DNA of 64,000 bases, from NCBI RefSeq assembly GCF_037126465.1, contig NC_088201.1, positions 233,687,406 to 233,751,405 on the forward strand, read 5' to 3'. Origin of the DNA: Ornithodoros turicata. Taxonomy: Eukaryota; Arthropoda; Arachnida; Ixodida; Argasidae. Each line of letters begins with the position of its first letter. The first letter of the stretch is position 1. Made by a program: the position numbers and the translations under genes. Below, one piece after another: positions 54,834-64,000 of this stretch. The notes below the pieces were generated by a model. It did no database searches and was not told the origin of the DNA. It was given only the letters and a program-made list of their open reading frames with translations.

Positions 54834-57330
54834 TATAGGGTGTGTCTGAGCCGGTGCAAAGAAAACCAGTAACACAATTACCAGTACCCTGAAATATATG
54901 TAGAATCACAGGGACCTGTTGTTACTGGTAATGCTGTTTTTCGACCTTTCACTACGTCGCACAAGTACATCGATCTGTCTGAAACGCAGCTATTCTGAGG
55001 ACAGTCACCCCGTGGCAGATTGACATTTGTATCATCTGTGCTAAATCATGGGTATCATTATGATGTGACTGCAGATGTATTGCAGATCACGTGATCTGAG
55101 AACACAGACATCCTCATTTTTTTGCAAGATTTCCTGGCAAATCTCACATGCTATGCATTGTTGACAGCTGTCATGACACTGATGTCATTACATGGTGGCG
55201 ACACGGATGTTAGCGACACTCCAGCTTTACACTGGGGTGATCTGTGCACTTGTTGTGTTGTCTCATATGCTGTAACGCAAATCTTGAAGAATAGAAAAAC
55301 ACGTTCCTGTGTAATCAGGTCACAAGATTTATTATATACATCTGCGTTCACATCCACATTTCAACCATGCCTCTATTTATCATGAATGTCCAAATGCCTG
55401 TAATTTCGTTCTGTTCTGTCTGTCTTCAATGTGTTCTAAATAGCTGAGTTCGAGCAATAAGTATAGAATAGTAGAAATTGTAGTAATACTGCATGAACCA
55501 AACCAATGGCCACTTCTAATATACACTTCACTTCACTGTAACTTCAATTATGTTGCAACTTTGTTCTCCTTACACCAGTACAGGTACGTGTTAAGTGCCC
55601 ACGGTTCTTCCTTTTTTGAGATGTCCTGTACGTTACCTGGTAGGAACAGGTGCTCCCATTTCGTACTAGCTCACCTCTGCCTTAACTCACACTCCACCCT
55701 TGAATGCACACCAGTGAATGAAGGATGAACGCAATATGGGCATACTATCGTCACAAAATTCTGATGTAATTAAGAGTGTTGTTATCAGCATCATTTCAAA
55801 TGATTCTAGTATGTATGAACCTGTCACTCGAAAGCACAAAGGAAAGAGTGCCTAGATGCTGTTACAATGCAAGGCACCACGACACACATTTACATTTGGA
55901 AAGATTGAAGCTCCATTGCTTCACATCATCACCAGGAGAATATGTGGTGCCTCAAGCGTACTAGTTTTACTGCATAACCAGCACAGAATGCCTCTGATAT
56001 ATGATACACCTTATTTAGTTTGGTTTCAGGAAAGCAGTTCTTCAATGCAGTACGTGAAGAAAACTAATTGTCGTACAGGTATGTGGCTGGAACGTGACTA
56101 ACCCTGCTTAAATGCACGAAAAACATGTCATTGTAAGAGTAGAAACCATTTCTTCAGGAATATTGTGATTGTGTGTGCGGAATTTTTCGTTTCTTCTAAA
56201 GAGGAGTTTCGCACTACCTCTACCTTTGTTACTTTTTGTAACCCTGCCCCCTCCCACTTATTTTTGTAATGCACCCATATGGGTACATAAAGTTCAATAA
56301 AGTGTAATGAAATAATTATATATGCCCTTCATGTGTGCCAACATTGATGTGTTTGCCAAAAATCAGTGAAACTGTTGTTGCTGTTGGGTGCTGTTAACTT
56401 GCAAACCATCCTCCCACCACCCCATACGTCACCTATTAATTTCCAGAATACACCAGCTGAAGACATCGCATGTTCATCACTGGCTCTTGAAGTTAGGTGG
56501 TCAGCCATGCAAAAACACCGATGTTATTTTTCTGCGTATTAAGCAATGTCCCACATTTCTGCTCCCATACTTTGTCCTTGGTGATGCAGTACACCGCGTT
56601 CATTACACTAGTATACTGTCTGGTTGTGTAGCTTGTGCTGACACAGCTGAATGAATATGTCGGCTTTTGCAAAGTTACAACTGCCAAAGTGTCTCAAAGA
56701 TAACAGAAAATGTGGAAGAAAGTTATACAATCCTCTATTTCCTAAAAAATAGCAGCACATTGTAGATAAGATGCATCTGATTTCAAGTTTCATTCTTTTC
56801 TTTATACGAGCTTATTTGCATTGCATTCATTTGTCCATTGCAGCCTTCCACTTGCTGTCCATTACATATCAGTACAGAAAGCTAGCAGGCAATGATCAGT
56901 GCTGCTGTTTGCTTTGATATTCCACGGTGTTGTTTCTCAAGAAATAGCACAATCTCTCAGCACACAGCTGTGCAGTTTATAACTGCGTAATTACGCAGTG
57001 CACAAATGCATGGGGCACATGCATAAATTTTTGAGAGCTTTTCCATCTGTATTTCAGGTTGTCTTAAATACAGGACAGTGTAGAAAACTGGGAACAGTCA
57101 GAGAACTATAACATGACTTAAAAAGTAAAAAAAAAGAAAATTCTCAAGAACGCTGTATAGAGCTGCAGATGTAATCATACAATACCATAATTTGCACAAG
57201 TGAACAGTGGCAGTTCTCAGAGCAGCCTTTCCAAAGGAGAAGTAGAGCTCACACTGGCCTCTTATGTGATTTTACTGTCAAAGTTCAGGTATCTGTGTCA
57301 AAGATTGAAGATCGAAGATTGAGAAAGAGA
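54834..57330. other. Intergenic, nothing recognised
   Basis: About 2.5 kb between the fold-back element and the second duplication unit. Relatively free of recognisable repeats, with short frames only. An AATAAAGTG signal near 56296 follows CCATATGGGTACATAAAG. No domain found. Confidence 0.4.
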
Positions 57331-57586
57331 CACTGATTGCAAATGACCACTGACTGCAATGATTAAACTTTGCACATGCACTACTCCTATTTTTATTACA
57401 CGTACATTGCACGAAAATTATTCTGCATTAATGTCCTGCGCTTGACAGCTCAGCAGAAATGCCCTAAATGATCAACGCGAAATAGCAAAGAATATAACTG
57501 AAGAATATCATTTTGAGTTCTACACTGCATGTATCTCTCGACTGTCATATTATTACGATACGTAAAGGTATCCTAGTTTCCGTCCT

Positions 57587-57857
57587 CTTGCGCCCACTCT
57601 AAGAAAAGGGGCCGGCACGTCCCCCCCCCCCACACACTTGAGTCCCCCTGGAAACTTTTTCTGTAAGAAAAAAAGTTCTGAAGCAGGCAGCTGGTAAGAG
57701 CGGTATCGAAAAATGTTGTAGCCCCACGCCATAACGTGGAAGGAGCAAGTACACAGCTGAGGAAGAAGAGGACGACAGCAAGCAGAACGCGCTCAATCTG
57801 ACACGCCTCGTCTGACACCGTATTTCCAGTGTTCCCATAACGACGGCCGGTGATATT
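57587..57857 (+). promoter_or_regulatory. Conserved 5' flank of GH18 gene copy 2
   Basis: Counterpart of 44915-45183, including CACTCTAAGAAAAGG; small indels near the C-run at 57620-57630 distinguish the copies. Probable leader or promoter by position only. Confidence 0.4.
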
Positions 57858-59453
57858 ATGCAGTCGAACGAAACGCCCATTAGCCCCGAACCACCTTGCA
57901 TGTCAGCTACCCCTGTTTACCCGTCGAGCAACAAGGAAACAGCCTCTGGTAATGTATCAGGAAGCCCTCAGTCCCGCCAGCACACTTCTGGTTCTTCGGC
58001 ACCCAGTGGGAGCTCATCTGAGCCTGCAGCACACCTGGGGTCAACGCCTGTCAGAAGTCCTCCGTTCTATTCGCTGAGGAGCTTAGAGACACCCGAAGAA
58101 AGCGAACCATATCCAGAAGAAGACCACGACAACACCTTCTACGTCTGGACCTTCTGCACTATCGTATGTAGCGTTATGATTTTACCCTCTGGAATCCTCT
58201 TCCTTAACTTCCTTCGAAGGGGTTCCAGCGACGTCGAAACTGTAAGCGTAACATCGTTGACCGGAGATTCCGCGAGCCATCCTTCGACGTCGAGTTTTGA
58301 CCACGTCACGGTCCCGGAGCACTGGGAGGGACTCCCACCTACGTGTCTGAAGAGCGCAGCTATCTCCGACAGCATCACTGACGTAGCCGACTCTGACATC
58401 GTACGGAACAACGTCAGTGAGCCCAGTAAGGACGTCGTATTCTGCTGTATTTACAACAACAGCCGTTTCCGAAAACCGAAACAATACGACTACCTACCGA
58501 AACACGTACCATTCCATCTCTGCTCTTGCGTGATCTACTGGTCAGTGGGCGTCGATGCTGGTCAGCTGGTCAGTAGGGTTCCCAGTTTCGATCACTACTA
58601 TGGTCTTCGACAGCTTGGATCGCTCAAGCGGAAGTGGAACATGATTATCCTCTCAGTGGGAGGATATCCTGAGGACAGCTTCCAATTCGCTCGGCTCGGT
58701 TGGGACAAGCGAATGATGGCAAGATTCGCTGTAGACATCCTGGATACCGTCCTTCGTTTCCACCTGGACGGCGTCAACATACATTGGGTGTATCCTGAGG
58801 ACCCCTGCGGACTTCCATACGACGGAGAGACGCTGGCAGACCTCCTGGACAGACTGAAAGAACTGTTTCATCTCAATACCCAAGTGGGACGCCATTTCAA
58901 TGTTACACTGATGCTACCCGGCACCGCAAGCGTAGCTCACCAGCATTTCAATATTTCCCTCCTTGCCGATAAGGTTGATACCTTGTTCTTCGACACGAAG
59001 GTTTCCACATTTTCCACTGATCAAGATATCGGCCGGCGGTGTCTGCTGGCAAAGTATAATTTCGATGCAGCCTGGAAAGCAATCAGCGCTCTGGCACCAG
59101 TGAAGGCTTGCTTCAGCGTCAGCCTGCTCTTTGAAGCAGCAACATACCCCGGAGGCAAACCGTGGATGCCACACGAAATATCCAATGAAAGCGGCAAAGC
59201 TGCGCTCTTTGAGTTTTGTACACTAGGTGTGTGGGAGTTCACATCCTTTCGTGGCTGCGAGGCATACAGGTATGGGAAAGGAACGCAGGGCGAAATGTTT
59301 TTCGTTGAATCTTTGACCTTGCTGAAACGTAAATTTTCAAAAGGAAGATGCGTCCTTGTGTTCGACATCGACTTCGACGACTATAACGGAACGTGTCCAT
59401 CACCTTTCGAGCAGGACTATGGACTAAAAAGGGTACGGAATGCGACGGTGTAG
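57858..59453 (+). CDS. Chitinase-like GH18 type II membrane protein, copy 2 (catalytically dead)
   Basis: 531 residues with the same architecture as copy 1: cytoplasmic Pro/Ser-rich tail 1-92, helix 93-118, GH18-type domain from about 192. I count 16 differences from copy 1 (V8I, T58A, A65V, S121R, A129V, R141H, S142P, N172S, I186V, I232V, T262M, L264I, I359V, S392G, Q394R, A429T), about 97% identity and no length change. N172S removes one glycosylation sequon. The active-site strand DGVNIHWVYP and the LSVGG motif are unchanged. Most changes are conservative or lie in the stalk 121-190, which suggests that the ectodomain is under constraint. Both copies keep the same start, stop and AATAAA position. 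Whether both are expressed cannot be told from sequence. Confidence 0.93.
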   Translation: MQSNETPISPEPPCMSATPVYPSSNKETASGNVSGSPQSRQHTSGSSAPSGSSSEPAAHLGSTPVRSPPFYSLRSLETPEESEPYPEEDHDNTFYVWTFCTIVCSVMILPSGILFLNFLRRGSSDVETVSVTSLTGDSASHPSTSSFDHVTVPEHWEGLPPTCLKSAAISDSITDVADSDIVRNNVSEPSKDVVFCCIYNNSRFRKPKQYDYLPKHVPFHLCSCVIYWSVGVDAGQLVSRVPSFDHYYGLRQLGSLKRKWNMIILSVGGYPEDSFQFARLGWDKRMMARFAVDILDTVLRFHLDGVNIHWVYPEDPCGLPYDGETLADLLDRLKELFHLNTQVGRHFNVTLMLPGTASVAHQHFNISLLADKVDTLFFDTKVSTFSTDQDIGRRCLLAKYNFDAAWKAISALAPVKACFSVSLLFEAATYPGGKPWMPHEISNESGKAALFEFCTLGVWEFTSFRGCEAYRYGKGTQGEMFFVESLTLLKRKFSKGRCVLVFDIDFDDYNGTCPSPFEQDYGLKRVRNATV

Positions 59454-59456
59454 TCG

Positions 59457-59462
59457 AATAAA
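59457..59462 (+). terminator. Polyadenylation signal candidate, copy 2
   Basis: AATAAA four bases after the stop codon, identical in position to copy 1. Confidence 0.45.
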
Positions 59463-59557
59463 ATCGTAGAATAGAAGGAGCGGTAACGTTGGAGAGAGTT
59501 TTTAATACAAATGAATAAATATATCACCATTTTCAAGAAACAACGTGAAATATACAG

Positions 59558-60092
59558 AGATATATACAGATATATATATATATATATACATGTATACAGA
59601 TAATATACATGTCAGAGTCACGATTTATTTGTTGCTGTTGCTGTTGTTGTTTGCTTTAGATGTCTCTCCACCCTCGTGTACACTGCACCAGTTCGCTACG
59701 CGACCATAATAATAGCGTATGACCAAATTGTCGTGCAATTGCATAACAAGGGGACTAAACCTCGAATCTTAATTATTCTTTCGAACATACATGAATTATT
59801 GCTGTACGTTTTAATTGTTGTCATAATTCTTCTCTGTGGGGCTTTTCCTTGAGGGCGTCAATAAAAATAAATAAATCTATCACCTGTGTACTACAAACCT
59901 TTGTCCGCATTTTCTATCGTGCTCGATGTCAATCTTGAGTCTGGGTTGCTCTCGCATGCTGGTAATTGTGCTCTGACCGCTCTTAGTCATCTGCATATAT
60001 TCTCTGACTGGCTGGCTCTTTTTCAAGTGTATTTCTTACCGTGCTTATTGTGTGCGCTTGTTGGTAATTGTATGCGGTAAATGGAAATTCAG
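59558..60092 (+). mobile_element. Insertion specific to duplication unit 2
   Basis: Unit 1 reads GAAATATACAG-TTTTATGTGAC; in unit 2 the two halves are about 535 bp apart, with GAAATATACAG on the left and GGAAATTCAG on the right. The insert starts with (TA)n and a TTGCTGTTGCTG stretch and includes GTCAATAAAAATAAATAAATC near 59856. It may be a retroelement 3' end; family unknown. Confidence 0.6.
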
Positions 60093-60836
60093 CTTTATGT
60101 GACTATTGCATCTCGGTGGAAACGTCCCGGAGAAGTGCTTGCTCGAACCATGTCGAAGGTCCTAATAAACGCTTTTAGTTTATTCGTGACTTCCGCAATT
60201 GCCTGGCTCACACCCTGGCTATCACCACCTTGTATCACGTTAGTTTGTTCTACACTCCCTATACCAGGTAACGCGTACGTAAGTGTTAAGTATCGCTTGG
60301 CCAAGAGGTAAGTCGGCAACTTGCTGTAGCACAGCCAGGAAAGACTTCACAGGCATGTACAATTTTTCTTCTCGCGAAAATCAACCTCCGATCGCGAAAC
60401 AACCGCGAAATGAAAGTGAGGAACTCCAATAGGAGAGACAACGTGCGTCACTTCAGCTGTCTGCCACGGCGGCGCGGCGGGGCGCCGCTTGCCAGGCGCT
60501 CAGTGTGCTCCGCGGCCTAATTTTATATCGGGATTGTGGCGGCATTTCAACTGATTCCCAAAACGCAATGGATTAACGAGATTCCCACTGTCCCTAAGAA
60601 CACAGGCAGAGGGCGAATCCACATGCAAAAGAAACAAAAGCCGTTGCAGGAGCCTGGCCGCTCAAGAGGGCGATCTTCGGATCTCCATAATGGGGGTTTG
60701 TCAGACCTGAACCAACACTGCGGCTATCTTTGCAGATTCAATGGACGTCGGGCTTGGTGGGGTCTTCCCTCCTCGTCGGTCTTGCCGCGGCCGTCCCCCA
60801 AGCCGGGGATTCGCGGGTAGATAGTACCATTGTCTC

Positions 60837-61084
60837 CCCCAGCACTCTGCCGGGTGTATGCCCTTAGTTGGTCGGGACCGGCGCTGGGGCTCTCTTCGTC
60901 CAACTCTCTTCCCTTCCCAACTAGACTCTTCGGGGCCTTCTTCCTGCCTAAGTTCAATGTCGTCCACGATCTGGATCGGTCCGCAATCCTGGACGGCGTA
61001 ATCCCGCTGGGCATGTCGTACCGTCCGCACTTCACGTTCGTGATGTCGGTTTTCATTTGCAGCCGTCTGGTGGAAGCTTTACAC
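60837..61084. other. Unassigned sequence flanking the duplication
   Basis: Open on both strands (plus 60830-61210, minus 60701-61113) and GC-rich. The minus frame crosses the duplication boundary. No domain recognised; it could be the remainder of a transposon whose end is shared by both units. Confidence 0.35.
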
Positions 61085-61574
61085 CAGGTCCCCCAAGGTC
61101 GCCATTTTCCCATGTATTTGTTCCTATCCCGATGCGTGCAATGCCGGAGGCCGCCCTTAGATACCCCATTGTTACCAGACGTTGGCTTGAGTTTGATTGT
61201 AGCGGGCTAAAGATCCAGTTGAAGCACAATTCCAGCCAGGCCAAGTCACCGAAGAAGAAATGGACGACTGCGCCTGCGGCGCTCACTGGCGGCGCCTGGT
61301 ACGACAGGTACGCTATGTGATGCACGCAGCCGTGCACTAGATCCTTCCGATCGCTCAACACGCTTAAAAACGGGACCAAAATGTGAAACACGACACAGAA
61401 AGTTGTTATACGCGTTTTATTTGGACATATAAAGACTAGATTCATTCGCAGAAAGAACAAAAACATTTTGCCGCTAAACTTGGCGGGCTGAAGTGATCCG
61501 GAACGGCAACAGTGGGGTATCTAGTGGCGGCCTTCTTCGTTGCACGCTTTTCCGAGGTGAGTTTGGGGGACCTG
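61085..61574 (-). mobile_element. hAT-type MITE CAGGTCCCCCAA, copy 3
   Basis: CAGGTCCCCCAAGGTCGCC to GTTTGGGGGACCTG, flanked by CTTTACAC at 61077-61084 and 61575-61582 (exact 8 bp). Reverse orientation relative to the copies at 29611 and 35131. Confidence 0.95.
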
Positions 61575-61689
61575 CTTTACACAATACCCCGAGAAGTTAA
61601 AAATTAAAAGAAAACACTGATCCAGAATGTCAACTTTAAAGAAATTCACATTAATACGAATGCGATTTCAACGCTTTCGGCGTTTGTCG

Positions 61690-61835
61690 ATGTTGTTTTC
61701 TTCGTGCCGGCCGCTGTCACCGCCGCCATCTTGGCAACCCGGAACCGACAGTGCGAGTAGCGAGAAGGCGAGGGCGAAGGGGAAGCCACTGCGCCTGCGC
61801 CAACCCTCCTTGAAGTGTGTAATCATGTTCGCGAA
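61690..61835 (+). promoter_or_regulatory. CpG-rich promoter-like block
   Basis: CCGCCATCTTG (61723-61733) is a perfect YY1-type site and GCGCCTGCGC (61791-61800) is close to an NRF1 site. Both are typical of housekeeping promoters, and the surrounding 150 bp is rich in CpG. A possible first ATG is at 61827 (34 codons before a stop). No downstream gene is visible, so this is a lead, not a call. Confidence 0.3.
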
Positions 61836-61995
61836 CGGGGGACAAGTGTCCGCGTTGTCGATCTCTGTCTCCGAGACTCGCTTTGTCAGCACCAGAGGGC
61901 GATCACAATCGCTTATCACGATTGCCTAATCAGCCTAATCACGATTGCGCGCGATATGTGGATCCTGCATCGGTGCGTTTTGGGTATAATATCCG

Positions 61996-62490
61996 TAAAG
62001 GGCTAAACGCATGGAACGTTTTTCCGACATGTTTAGGACGCGCGCGCGCTCGGCGCGCGTGTGACCTCGTAAAAACCAGTTTTTCAACGCGCGTGGAGGG
62101 CGTACGCCCGAATCTGTCGACTACAGATATTCGCGCGCGTCTGGGCGCGTTTTCCGAGAAGTAGACAGAACCATGGCCGTCGTGCGGCAGACAAGGTGGC
62201 GTATGAGCAGCTCGCATACATTTTTGGGACATTATCCATCACACTAAATTTACGTGAACATTTTAATGGTATCTGGAATGAAGGAACAACAGGAAAGAAG
62301 AGCATCTGCACGTTCTAACAGATATTTGTGGTCGACGAATATAGCAACAGTGGCGCGCGCCACTCGCTCCGTACGCGTCCCATGCGTTTCGGGTGGTCGC
62401 CTCGCTGGCGTTTCTTCGCCGCGTGTGCGAGGCCATGGCGTACGCGCGACGTTTTGACGCTGAGAAAACGTCCAATGCGTTTCGGCCTTA
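61996..62490. mobile_element. GC-rich MITE with AAACGCAT ends
   Basis: TAAAGGGCTAAACGCATGGAACG at the left mirrors CGTCCAATGCGTTTCGGCCTTA at the right with several mismatches. ATATC flanks both sides (5-bp duplication possible). The interior is rich in CGCGCG. Confidence 0.65.
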
Positions 62491-62941
62491 ATATCTAAGT
62501 TGAATTCCGGATTGTTTCGGTACACATCGCCAATATGAGGCAAACGGCTTTGCAGCTTATTTTCGCTTCCGTTGTCCGAAAAACTTCACTGATACGGGGT
62601 GCAATGGCGCCACATTGATTGGAATGAAAGAACAGAATAAAAGCAACTGGTCTACGACAAACGTGAAAGCGCGGCATCTTTATTCAGTCGGAAAAGATTC
62701 TTGCTAAATGCGCTACATTCCGCGCCATGTTGTATCGCTTTGCGACGTTCTTCATAGCTTCGTCTTGAAGGAACTTCTGTTGTGGAGCGGTCGCACAGTG
62801 TTTCTAGACGCTTTTCGAGAACCGCTTCGTTGCTCCATCTTCGCAGAAACGGTTTTCCATGCACCCAGTCGGAGCGCTCGCGCGAATAGAAATGAACGGC
62901 TTTTGCTTTCTGGCAAGCATGAAACACAAAGCTTGTCCTTA
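62491..62941. other. Non-coding, nothing recognised
   Basis: Short open frames only; no domain or repeat assigned. Confidence 0.4.
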
Positions 62942-63275
62942 CGATGAAAGATGAAAGTCACTGAAAAGGTTAGCCAGCTGTAGGACTCGAACCCACAACT
63001 TCTGGATTACCGTGTTATCTCATGTTCAACAATTGCCGTTTGCGTCGACCCCTGTCGTATGAATGTGTGTATGAGTGTGCAAAAATGTAAGAGTGAAAGG
63101 AGGATGAGTGAGAGAGAGTGACTGGTTTGTCCCTTCAGATGACGCACCCTGGAAGTCGCTGTGAAGGCGTGTTAGCTTAGCTCAATTTGGTAGAGCCCTG
63201 GACCGGCAATCCAGAAGATGTGGGTTTGATCCCTACAGCTGGCTAACCTTTTCAATGACTTTCATCTTTCATCGT
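62942..63275. repeat. Inverted pair of tRNA-like SINE segments
   Basis: 62942-63012 on minus and about 63203-63275 on plus share CAGCTGGCTAACCTTTTCA, GACTTTCATCTTTCATCG and the T-arm. The common 3' text beyond the tRNA-like part indicates a SINE family rather than two tRNA genes. Confidence 0.75.
63171..63247 (+). other. tRNA-like cloverleaf (SINE head)
   Basis: GTTAGCT pairs with GGCTAAC (seven pairs, one G-T), D arm TAGCTC...GAGC, anticodon stem CTGGA/TCCAG with loop CCGGCAA (would read GGC, Ala), T stem GTGGG/CCTAC. Position 33 is C instead of the universal U, and the downstream text is shared with an inverted copy, so a functional tRNA is unlikely. Confidence 0.5.
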
Positions 63276-63895
63276 TAATTTCTTAGGCAATTTGAGGCCT
63301 TGTATGTGTTTGTCCCTTCTATGTTGTTCCAGCCTCAGAACATCACTTATCTCTTGTCCTAACGTTTGGCTAAATTGTATTGATTTGACGAAGCTTGCGT
63401 TGTTCGGCAAATAATGTGATTCACTCGAAATCCATCTGGCTAAGCTAGAACGTGACTCACTCGAAACAGACATCCGACCGCAAATCAAATCCAAATCACG
63501 TCGATCAGCCTCTTTTGCGAATTTAAGTCAAATCCGAGATTTAATATGCAGGGTGTTGCAGGAAAAATGAGCGAAACTTGCAACAAAAAAAAAAAAAGAG
63601 TTCGTCACACATCAAAAAGACTGACTGCATAGAGGTGTGAGGAGACTCTAACTACAATCTTTCTAACTTTAGTCCAAAGGCCATCTGAATTAGTCCAGGT
63701 GCCATATGAAATAATCCGAGCCCCATTCATCTGAAATCCAGAATCTGAAAGCTATCTGAAAAAATCCAGATGCCATTTAATTTAATCCGTGTGCCATCTG
63801 AATTAATCCGCGGTGTTTTTAAGCACCATAACCGTGTGCTCACGCAAGGGACATCCCCACAGGATATTCTACAGACATGTAGTGGAAGGAAAAGT
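63276..63895. repeat. Non-coding with ATCTGAATTAATCC-type short repeats
   Basis: 63660-63810 repeats GCCATCTGAATTA(G/A)TCC-like units four or five times imperfectly. GCAGGGTGTTGCAGGAAAAATG at 63549 looks like a lone MITE end. Confidence 0.5.
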
Positions 63896-64000
63896 AAAGC
63901 AACAACAACAACAGCTTTATTTCAGGATGATAGGTGGGGAGTTTCATCGTTGGAGGCGATACTCTACCCCATTGCTGTAGGTAAAGCGGGTATTGAAGTA
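63896..64000 (-). mobile_element. LINE 3' end entering from the right edge
   Basis: AGCAACAACAACAACAGCTTTATT on plus is a (TTG)n tail on minus, followed by ATACTCTACCCCATTGCTG, complement of the signature at 31560 and 32385. Truncated by the window end. Confidence 0.7.

Larger units (their letters stand above)
57331..60836 (+). repeat. Segmental duplication, unit 2
   Basis: Starts CACTGATTGCAAATGACC and ends near CCGGGGATTCGCGGGTAG. Direct repeat of 44673-47632, with unit starts 12.7 kb apart. Contains a unit-specific insert at 59558-60092. Confidence 0.93.

Noticed and set aside
60701..61113. 129- and 109-codon minus-strand frames
   Set aside because: Arg/Pro-rich frames overlapping each other in GC-rich sequence and crossing the duplication edge and a hAT end; no recognisable domain.
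63171..63247. Alanine tRNA (GGC)
   Set aside because: Cloverleaf is good, but U33 is replaced by C and an inverted copy with the same downstream text at 62942-63012 shows that it belongs to a SINE.

Overview
The window looks like a piece of a repeat-rich arthropod nuclear genome, most probably a tick. The reasons are tRNA-headed SINEs with a long non-tRNA body, Penelope-like element (PLE) ends, CR1-like LINE tails, and a chitinase-like (GH18) protein family of the kind seen in ticks. The species assignment is inference; no database was searched. Almost all of the 64 kb is transposon debris, much of it nested. Only one gene family can be supported with confidence.

Gene content. Two nearly identical, intronless 531-codon genes, 45184-46779 (+) and 57858-59453 (+), and one older wrecked relative, 39251-41498 (-), encode a type II membrane protein: a 92-residue Pro/Ser-rich N-terminal tail, one transmembrane helix, and a GH18 chitinase-fold ectodomain. 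The GH18 active-site motif is destroyed (D-G-V-N-I-H-W-V instead of D-G-x-D-x-D-W-E), so this is a predicted non-hydrolytic chitinase-like protein. The two intact genes lie in a direct segmental duplication (about 44673-47632 and 57331-60836), and the encoded proteins differ at 16 of 531 residues. The pseudogene is head-to-head with them. It carries frameshifts, stops, a PLE fragment flanked by a 12-bp target duplication, and a TA-flanked miniature element just past its stop codon.

Layout. 1-9 kb: non-coding sequence, purine-rich tract, hAT-type miniature element (MITE), stacked LINE 3' ends with TAA-repeat tails, and a decayed LINE reverse transcriptase on the minus strand. 9-17 kb: TTAA-flanked elements, a 298-bp PLE palindrome, a hAT element, SINE. 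19-26 kb: dense nesting of TA-flanked palindromic MITEs, PLE ends with hammerhead-ribozyme-like cores, and hAT elements with perfect 8-bp duplications. 26.9-28.3 kb: a hAT-like element holding two palindromic MITEs and a SINE tail. 29.6-38 kb: more hAT, TTAA, pogo-like and PLE elements. 38.6-60.8 kb: the GH18 locus, with a 2.75-kb TA-flanked composite (49337-52091) containing a tandem repeat with splice-site-like signals. 60.8-64 kb: a third copy of one hAT family, a CpG-rich promoter-like block, tRNA-like inverted repeats and a truncated LINE tail.

The strongest evidence is internal: target-site duplications, empty sites that can be read from paralogous copies, and paralogue comparison. The long open frames outside the GH18 family mostly run through repeats and are not supported as genes.
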